Assembly: GCF_963924675.1 (NCBI RefSeq)
Contig: NC_089220.1
Location: forward strand, 118,126,697 to 118,190,696
From: Phocoena phocoena
Taxonomy: Eukaryota > Chordata > Mammalia > Artiodactyla > Phocoenidae
Direction: 5' to 3'
Length of the DNA: 64,000 nucleotides
Part shown: one piece after another, positions 56,801-64,000 of the stretch
Position numbering within the stretch: position 1 is the stretch's first letter
How the letters are laid out: each line of letters begins with the position of its first letter
Translations under genes and position numbers: made by a program
Notes under the pieces: generated by a model
The model's input: the letters and a program-made list of their open reading frames with translations, nothing else
What the model was told of the DNA's origin: nothing
Databases searched by the model: none

Positions 56801-56899
56801 TCATCATCTCATTCTCAGCGAGGTTTACCACGCTTTCCCTGCACAGTGACTCGGGTATTAGCTCTCCCCGGGAAGTAGGGCGGGAAAGGTCTCTCCATC

Positions 56900-57000
56900 T
56901 TACAAATGGGTAAACTGAGGTCTGCAGGGGTAAAGAGTTTAACCAGGGCCTGGCACCTGGGTGTAGTAGAACCCAGCCTTCTGCCTGTTTTAGCGCTCTT
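56900..57000 (-). repeat. MIR fragment, antisense
   Basis: 'ccatcttacaaatgggtaaactgaggtctgcagg' is the antisense MIR core. Confidence 0.7.
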
Positions 57001-57329
57001 TTCCCAGCACTTTATTCCCGCCTACCCTCCCCTACCAGTGAGGGACGGAGTGAGGGACGGGATTGTTTGAAAGCAGGCAGAAAACTGGTCCTCCAGGCAG
57101 CACCTGCTGCTGTCAAGTGGCTCTCGCTGAGGTGGGGCCTGCCCGCCTGAGAGCAGCTTCCTGTCGTTTGTGAACTATATTCCTCATTCTGTTTGTGCTA
57201 AGTTATTCTAACATGAAAATAGCTGTTCAGTATAGTCATCTTACTGAGTAGATAGTAGTTCCTTATGTGTATTATGGTTTGTTACAGTTTACATATTGAT
57301 TTCACCAACATTAATTTCATTCTCATAAA

Positions 57330-57480
57330 CAATCCGAGGTGGAAGGATGGGTTAAGCGTTACGACCATTTTACCAGTGGGGAAACTGAGGTCATTACTTG
57401 CTCCAAATCACCCACTGGTGAATGGTTCATCTGGAATTAAGTTTTCAGACCTGAGGTTGGTATTCTGACCAGTGTCCCTG
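57330..57480 (-). repeat. MIR fragment, antisense
   Basis: 'ccattttaccagtggggaaactgaggtca' followed by 'ggttggtattctgaccagtg'. Confidence 0.7.
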
Positions 57481-57689
57481 TCTGGTTTATATTGATGCTC
57501 TGGCCCTTGTTATTTTTTTTTTTTCCTCCGGGTAACTATGACTTTTCCTCAAAATGTAGTGGTGCAGATTGATTTATGCTGCATATTGAAATGATCTGAA
57601 TAATATCGACTAAGGAATTAATATTTTAATTAATCAAAGAATTTTTAATATGATTTGGAAAGGTGTCTTTGTGGGAGGAAGTGTGGTAT

Positions 57690-57905
57690 CATGGCCTTGA
57701 AGGCAAACTGATCTGAGTTTGAATCCCAGCTCTCCTACTTGTTCTTGGACAGATTAATTTTTCTGAGTCTTGGTTTCCTCATCTATAAAGTATGGATATT
57801 ATTATCCACCTCATAAATTTGTTGATAGCAAGTAAATGAGGTGTCTGTAAAGCGTTTAGAACTGCTCCTGGCCCGTAGTAAGCACTCAGCAAATGCATGC
57901 TCCTT
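57690..57905 (+). repeat. MIR SINE, sense
   Basis: 'atctgagtttgaatcccagctctcctacttg', 'tcttggtttcctcatctataaagtatgg' and 'ctggcccgtagtaagcactcagc' in MIR order. Confidence 0.88.
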
Positions 57906-58705
57906 TCCTTCTTTCTCTCCACTCCACTGAGCTGCCATTCTTTGTTCTCTAAAATTCTCTAAACCCTGGTGGTTTAGGTCAGTCTACCTGGTGGATTATG
58001 CATGGAAGCATAATCAGTGTTGCTATATGAATGCAGTTATGAATAATTTGTTGATTGGTCTCCAAAGGATCTAGTGTTTTAAACATAGACTTCAAAAATA
58101 TTTGTCCTTACAGCTTCATAGATATTTAAGAATCACTAAAATGTTGATTTGATATTGACTTTATTAATTCCTTCATTTAACCACTTTAATGTTTTAAGGA
58201 TAAGATTAAGGGACTTGAGAGTCTGTCTTTTCTTTCACCTTCATACCCAACCACAACCCAACCTAGTTTAAAGGAGAAGCAAAAATTCTTTGGGAATCAC
58301 ATGGGAACATTCTTTAAACACCTAGAAAGTGATGGTGGTATTTAGTGGGAAGTTAAATAGAATTTTCTTTAATGGTGCAATCTAATATCCATTGTGAAAT
58401 TGGCATTTCTGAAATTGTAGAAGTGAAAACGGCAGATGGCATGTATAACAAAATAAGTCACTAATAGAAATCTGTTTCCAGTTTTATGCTGGGATGGTAA
58501 CCTTTTTCACAAGCGTGTTTGGCTTTGGCAGTAAGTCTTATGGAATATAAGCAAAAGATCTACAGTCCATTGGTGGAGACAACCTTAAAAAAATATTAGA
58601 AGGAAATGATTTATAGGCAGACTTTCCCCTCTGTGACGTGAAACACTAAAGATTTCATGAAGCTTTGCTAAAATAATTACTACTTTTTAATGATAACTTT
58701 AAAAA
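57906..58705. other. Presumed SCAPER intron 1, nothing recognised
   Basis: No exon, gene or named repeat seen. Confidence 0.4.
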
Positions 58706-58709
58706 ATAT

Positions 58710-59046
58710 ATATGTTTATTTATTTATTTGTGGCTTCATTGGGTCTTCGTTGCTGTGCATGGGCTTTCTCTAGTTGCAGTGAGCGGAGGCTACTCATCGT
58801 TGCGGTGCCTCTCATTGTGTTGGCTTCTCTTGTTGCGGAGCATGGGCTCTAGGTGCCTGGGCTTCAGTAGTTGTGGCGCGTGGGCTCAGTAGTTGTGGCT
58901 CATGGGCTCTAGAGTGCAGGCTCAGTAGTTGTGGTGTACGGGCTTAGTTGCTCCGCAGCATGTGGAATCTTCCCGGACCAGGGCTGGAACCTGTGTCCCC
59001 TGCATTGGCAGGTGGATTCTTAACCACTGTGCCACCAGGGAAGTCC
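58710..59046 (-). mobile_element. CHR long-form SINE, antisense
   Basis: 'tttatttatttatttgtggcttcattgggtcttcgttgctg', repeated 'ctcagtagttgtgg' units, then 'tcttaaccactgtgccaccagggaagtcc'. Full length with the tRNA-like head at its right end. Confidence 0.9.
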
Positions 59047-60285
59047 CCTAACTTCTTAAAGCACTAAGTTTATTATATATTTAATATTATATATTTTGTG
59101 AAATGGAGAGAATAGAAAAATTAATTTCTATATACCAGTTTATTTCAGCAGTTACCTATGCACGGACAGTCTTGTCCCATAAAAGCTATCACTCCCCATT
59201 GTTTTGAAGCAAATCTCAGACATCATATTTCATTTGTAAAGATTTCTGTATGTGTCCAGCCAGCTTTTAATATACTATTGGAAAGAGAAGTAATTTTGAT
59301 ATTTTCAAAGAGGCATGCCAGGTTCATGGGAGAAAATAAATGCCTTTTACTTGATGTTTTCATGGTAGTAAATATAGGTGTGATCAGAATTGAAAACCTC
59401 ATTAAACAACTTGGACTTATAAAATGTCTGTGTTGCTCTTCAAAATACTACTTATTTTACTGTAATACGCTTACTTTCCATTAGGAAACATGTGAAAAAT
59501 TACTGATAGTTTTGGAGTATGTGGACATCAGCATTGTTTAAGTACCAGTCTTAGAAAGGTAAATACTAAGATTTTCTTATATTTCAGAAAAAGCAAAAAC
59601 ATGGGTGATAGATTTTATGAACATTGGAGAGGAACTGATTGAAATCCCGATTTTTCTAGAATTTATTGACAAGCATGATACAATTCATAGATGTACTGTC
59701 CTGACTTCAGTTAATTGGGCCTATAATTTTTAGAATAGTGCTACTAGCAGGCTTCTCACTATTTTGGGCCTGCCATTTGATTCTTGCCTTTTCAGAGCCT
59801 GGTGACCGAACTTAGAGAAGAGAGAAGCCTTTCCTGGCACTTGAGCCAGTCTTCACATTTTTATCTCTAGGACTCTCAGGTGTCTCTACATTCTGGGACT
59901 GCAGGGCAGGGTAGGACAAGTGAGACCTCAGTTCATCACAGGCAGCAGCTTGTTCAGAAACGTTGGGGCCAGTTAGTCCTAGTGTTCATTCCCTGTTTAC
60001 TGACTTATTTTGTTTTTTGTGCTCTATTTTCTACGTGGCCATTGTTTTGCCATAGCCTGGGTTCTCAAATTTAATTTGAGTAGCACTGCCAATATATTGC
60101 CATATCCATTTTTTTATATTAGCTGATTTTTCATTTAGGTTAGTGTTATAAATTTTCTTTTAAAATTTAAGTAGAAATGTAGTTCTTTTTATAGAAAAAT
60201 GTTTTGTAGATAATAGTATGGGTGGTAGTTATGGCAAATGTCATGAAACAAGTAACTGATTGAAATTTTGGAAATTGTAAGTTCT
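59047..60285. other. Presumed SCAPER intron 1, mostly unrecognised
   Basis: A short old LINE-like scrap ('ttttgaagcaaatctcagacatcatatttcatttg') lies near 59,200. A 108-codon plus-strand frame at 59,158-59,484 overlaps it and shows no domain. The AG at 59,587 could be a weak acceptor, but the downstream frame stops quickly. Confidence 0.4.
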
Positions 60286-60289
60286 ATTT

Positions 60290-60665
60290 TTAGAGAACAG
60301 CTTTATTGAGATATTTAACATACCATTAAATTCAATCATTAAAGTGTACACTTCAGTGGTTTTTAGTGTATTCATGGAATCGTGCAACCATCACCACAAT
60401 CAATTTTAGAACATTTCAGTATCCCACTATGAAGCCCCATAACTATTAGCATTCATTCCCTATTCCTGACTTCCCTCCCCACTTTTCCATCCTACTCCCT
60501 ACCTCTGCCCCAGGCAACTACTAATCTACTTTCTTTCTCTATGAATTTGCTTATTTTGGCAAATAGAATCATGGAGTATGCAGATTTTTATGTCTGACTT
60601 TTTCCATTTAACGTAACATTTACAAGGTTCATCTATGTTGTAGCATGTATCAGCACCTTATTCCT
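60290..60665 (-). mobile_element. L1M 3' end, antisense (older copy)
   Basis: 'gaacagctttattgagatatttaacatacc', 'tggaatcgtgcaaccatcaccacaatc' and 'caggcaactactaatctactttctttc' are antisense L1M 3' UTR. A second L1 head-to-tail copy starts immediately after. Confidence 0.85.
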
Positions 60666-63600
60666 TTTTTTAAAATATAAGTTTTAGGTGTACAGCATTA
60701 TAAGTTACCATCTGTATACACTATGAAGTGACCACCACCATAATTATAGTTACCATCTATCACCATGTAGTTGCCCCCTCCTTCGTCCACTTCCCCCCCA
60801 CCCCCCACCAATCCCCTACCCCTCTGGTAACTACTAATTTGTTCTCTGTATCTGTGAGTTCGTCATTGTTTTATTTTGTTTGGGTTTTTTTTCATTCCAC
60901 ATATGAATGAAATCATACAGTTTTTTCTCTTTCTCCTTCTAACATATTTCACCTATCATAATACCTTCATGGTCCATCCATGTTGTTGAGAATTGTAGGA
61001 TTTCATTCTTTTCTGTTACTGAATAATATTCCATTGTATATGTATATCACATCTTTATCCACTCATCCATCGATGGAGACTTAGGTGGTTTCCTTACCTT
61101 GGCTATTGTGAATAATGCTACAGTGAACGTAGAGGTGCATGTATCTTTTTAAAATAGTGTTTTCTTGTTCTCCCAATAAATACCTGGAGGTGGAATAGCT
61201 GGGTCAAATGATAGTTTTATTCTTAATTTTTTGAGGAATCTCCATAGTGTTTTCCGTAGTGGCTGCACCAATTTACAGTCCCACCAATAGTGTATAAGAG
61301 TTGTCCTTCCTCGGCATCCTCTCCAACATTTGTTATTTCTTGCTTTTTTTGATAATGGCCATTCCAACAGGCATGAGGGGATATCTCATTGTGGTTTTGA
61401 TTTGCATTTCCCTGATAGTTAGTGATGTTGGACATTTTTTTTCATGTGCCTGTTGGCTATCTGTATTTCTTTTCTGGAAAAATGTCTATTCAGATCCTTT
61501 GCCCATTTTTAAATTGAGTTTTTTCTGTTGTTGTTGAGTTGTGTGAGTTCTTTATATGTTTTGGATATTAACCCCTTATCAGATGTATCATTTGCAAATA
61601 TCTTCTCCCATTTGGTAGGTTGCCTTTTTGTTTTATTGATGGTTTCCTTTGCTGTGGATAAACTTTTCAGTTTGATGTAGTCCCATTTGTTTATTTTTGC
61701 TTTTGTTTTCCTTGCCTTTGGAGTCAGATCCACAAAAACATCTAAAGACTGATCAGTGAGGTTACTGCCTATGTTTTCTTCTAAGAGTTTTATGGTTTCA
61801 GATCTTACATTCAAGCCTTTAATCTGTTTTGAGTTAATTTTTGTGTATGGTGTAAGATGGTGGTCTAGTTTCATTTTCTTGTGTGTGACTGTCCAGTTTC
61901 CCAACCACCATTTATTAAAGAGACAATCATTTGCTCCTTTGGTGTAAATCAATTGTCCATATATGAGTGGGTTTATTTCTGGACTGTGAATTCTGTTCCA
62001 CTGATCTATGTCTCTGTTTCTGTGGCAATACCACACTGTTTTGATTGCTGTAGCTTTGTAGTATAGTTTGAAATCAGGGAGCATGATACCTCTAGCCTTC
62101 TTCTTCTTTCTCAGGATTTTTTTGGCTATTCAGGATTGTTTGTGGTTCCATACAAATTTTGGAAGTGTTTGTTTTAGTTCTGTAAATTTTGCCATTTGAA
62201 TTTTGATAGGGATTGCATTGAATCTGTAGATCACATTGGGTCATTTGGACATTTTAACAATATTAATGCTTCCAATCCAAGAGCATAGAGCATCTTTCCA
62301 TTTATTTGTGTCTTTTTCATTTTCTTTCACCAGTGTCTTATATAGTTTTCAGTTTACAGGTCTTTCATCTCCTTGGTTAAATTTATTCCTAGGTATTTTA
62401 TTCTTTTTGATGCAGTTATACATGGGAATGTTTTCTTAATTTCTCTTTCTGATAGTTTATTATTGTGTAGAAATACCACAGATTTCTGTGTATTGATTTT
62501 GTATCCTGCAACTTTACTGAATTCATTTATTGGTCTTAACAGTTTATGGTGACATCTTCAGGGTTTTCTATGTATAGTATCATGCCATCTACAAATAGTG
62601 ACAGTTTTACTTCTTCCTTTCCATTTTGGATGCCTTTTATTTCTTTTTCTTGCCTAATTGCTGTGGCTAGGATTTCCAATACCATGTTGAATAAGAGTGG
62701 TGAAGGTGGGCATTCTTGTCTTGTTCCTGTTCTTAGATGAAAAGTTTTCAACTTTTCACTGTTCAGTATGTTAGCTGTGGGTTTGTTGTATGTAGCCTTT
62801 ATTATGTTGAGGTATGTTTGCTCTGTACCCACTTTGTAGAGAGTTTTTATTATAAGGAGATGTTGACTTTTGTCAAATGCTTTTCTGCATCTATCAAAAT
62901 GATCATGTGGTATTTATCCTTCCTTTTGTTATTGTGATGTATCACATTTATTGATTTGTGAATTTTGAACCATCCTTGCGACCATGGAATAAGTCCCACT
63001 TGATTGTGGTGTACTTGGTGTATGATCCTTTTACTGTATTGTTGGACACCGTTTGCTGATGTTTTGTTGAGGATTTTTTAATCTGTGTTTATCAAAGATA
63101 CTGACCTGTAAATTTTTTTTGTTTTTTTGGTCACATCCTTGTCTGGTTTTAGTATCAAGGTAATGCTGGCTTCGTAAAATGTGTTTAGAAGGTTTTCCTC
63201 CTCCTCAGTTTTTTGAAAGAGTTTGAAAAGGATAGGTGTTAAATTTTCTTTGACTGTTTTGTAGAATTCACCAGTGGTGCCATTTGGTCATGGACTTTTG
63301 TTTATTGGAAGGTTTTTTATTTCTGTGTCAGACTCCTTAATAGAAATCTGTCTATTCAGATTTTCTTTTTTTCATGATTGTCTTGAAAGATTATATATTT
63401 CTGGGAATTTATCCATTTCTTCTAGGTTGTCAAATTTGTTGGTGTATAATTATTTATAATAGTCTCTTTTGATCCTTTGTATTTCTGAGGTATCAATTTT
63501 AACATCTCCTCTTTCATTTATGATTTAATTTGAGTCCTCCTCCTTTTTTTCTTGGTTAGTCCAGCTAAAAGTTTGTTGAATTTGTTTATCTTTTCAAAGA

Positions 63601-64000
63601 ACCAGTACTTAGTTTCATTGATCTTTCCTGTTTTTTTTTTGTTTTATTTTCTATTTTATTTGTTTTCTTCCTATCTTTATTATTTCCTTCTACTAATTTG
63701 GGGCTTCATTTGTTCTTCTTTTTGTAGTTCCTTTAGGTGTTAGGTTAGATTGTTTATTTGGGATTTTTCTTGTTCCTTAAGGTAGGCCTGTATTGCTATG
63801 AACTTCCCTTAGAACTGCTTTTGCTTCATCCCACTGAATTAGGTATATCACATTTCTGTTTTCATTTGTCTCTGGGTATTAAATTCTCCTTTGATTTCTT
63901 CAGTGACCCATTGGTTGTTAAGTAACATGTTGTTTTACTGTCCATGTTTCTGTGATTTTTCCCATTTTTTTTCCTTGCTATTGATTTCTAGTTTCATACT
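60666..64000 (-). mobile_element. L1 LINE, antisense, 3' UTR and ORF2 (runs off the window)
   Basis: From the antisense 3' UTR ('ttttaggtgtacagcattataag') the element runs without a major break to the window end, at least 3.3 kb. On the minus strand, 62,084-61,509 stays open for 191 codons of ORF2 carboxyl-terminal region ([13 protein letters not shown] motif). At 62,832-62,536 there is a reverse-transcriptase stretch in which the catalytic box reads F-V-D-G (62,584-62,595). Other frames are broken, so the element is inactive. It is less diverged than the L1M fragments elsewhere in the window. Confidence 0.9.

Noticed and set aside
57000..60285. SCAPER coding exons
   Set aside because: I looked for the start of the protein after the presumed untranslated exon and found no matching frame. 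The weak acceptor near 59,587 leads into early stops.
1..64000. CRISPR array, operon, phage or integron-like system
   Set aside because: The window is vertebrate nuclear DNA with spliced genes, SINEs and LINEs. No regularly spaced repeats with unique spacers and no bacterial-type genes are present.

Overview
This is mammalian nuclear DNA, very probably from a cetacean. The main reason is a set of fourteen tRNA-Glu-derived SINEs of the CHR type (the cetacean/hippo/ruminant family). Most are the short, young-looking CHR-2-like form, with long A-tails and clean target-site duplications. They sit on a background of old mammalian repeats (MIR, L2, L1M, MER20, MER5A, MLT1-type LTRs, ERVL remnants, Tigger). 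Nothing points to a prokaryotic or viral genome. I cannot name the species.

The one gene I can read completely is RCN2 (reticulocalbin-2, ERC-55), on the minus strand from about 30.2 kb down to about 13.8 kb. Seven coding exons with correct GT-AG borders and consistent phases join into 317 codons: a signal peptide, six EF-hand loops and a C-terminal HDEL ER-retention signal. Its promoter lies in a CpG island at about 29.7-30.5 kb and contains a TATA-like box, a GC box and a CCAAT box. About 26 kb away, on the other side of a repeat-filled spacer, is a second CpG island at about 56.0-56.8 kb. In the gene order I recall for human 15q24 the divergent neighbour of RCN2 is SCAPER, so I assign this island, by synteny only, to the SCAPER promoter and untranslated first exon on the plus strand. 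No SCAPER coding exon was found in the window.

Layout: 1-13.7 kb is intergenic and repeat-rich (MIR, MER20, MER5A, MLT1, L1M, Tigger MITE, SINEs). 13.7-30.2 kb is RCN2; its introns carry L1 fragments, a deleted Tigger transposon with an open frame, a 98-bp tandem duplication and one SINE. 30.5-56 kb is the intergenic spacer, with sense and antisense ERVL remnants, L1 fragments, a two-SINE composite flanked by one 18-bp duplication, a 20-bp inverted repeat, and two exon-like open segments of unknown origin. 56-64 kb is the SCAPER island and presumed intron 1, ending in a large antisense L1 that runs off the window.

I did not find a novel multi-gene system. The observations most worth a second look are the orphan exon-like segment with a predicted membrane helix at 41.1 kb, the Tigger-derived 176-codon frame that has lost its catalytic core, the composite SINE insertion, and the 20-bp inverted repeat. 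Repeat family names rest on recognition of family sequence without a database search. Repeat boundaries are approximate unless a duplication fixes them.
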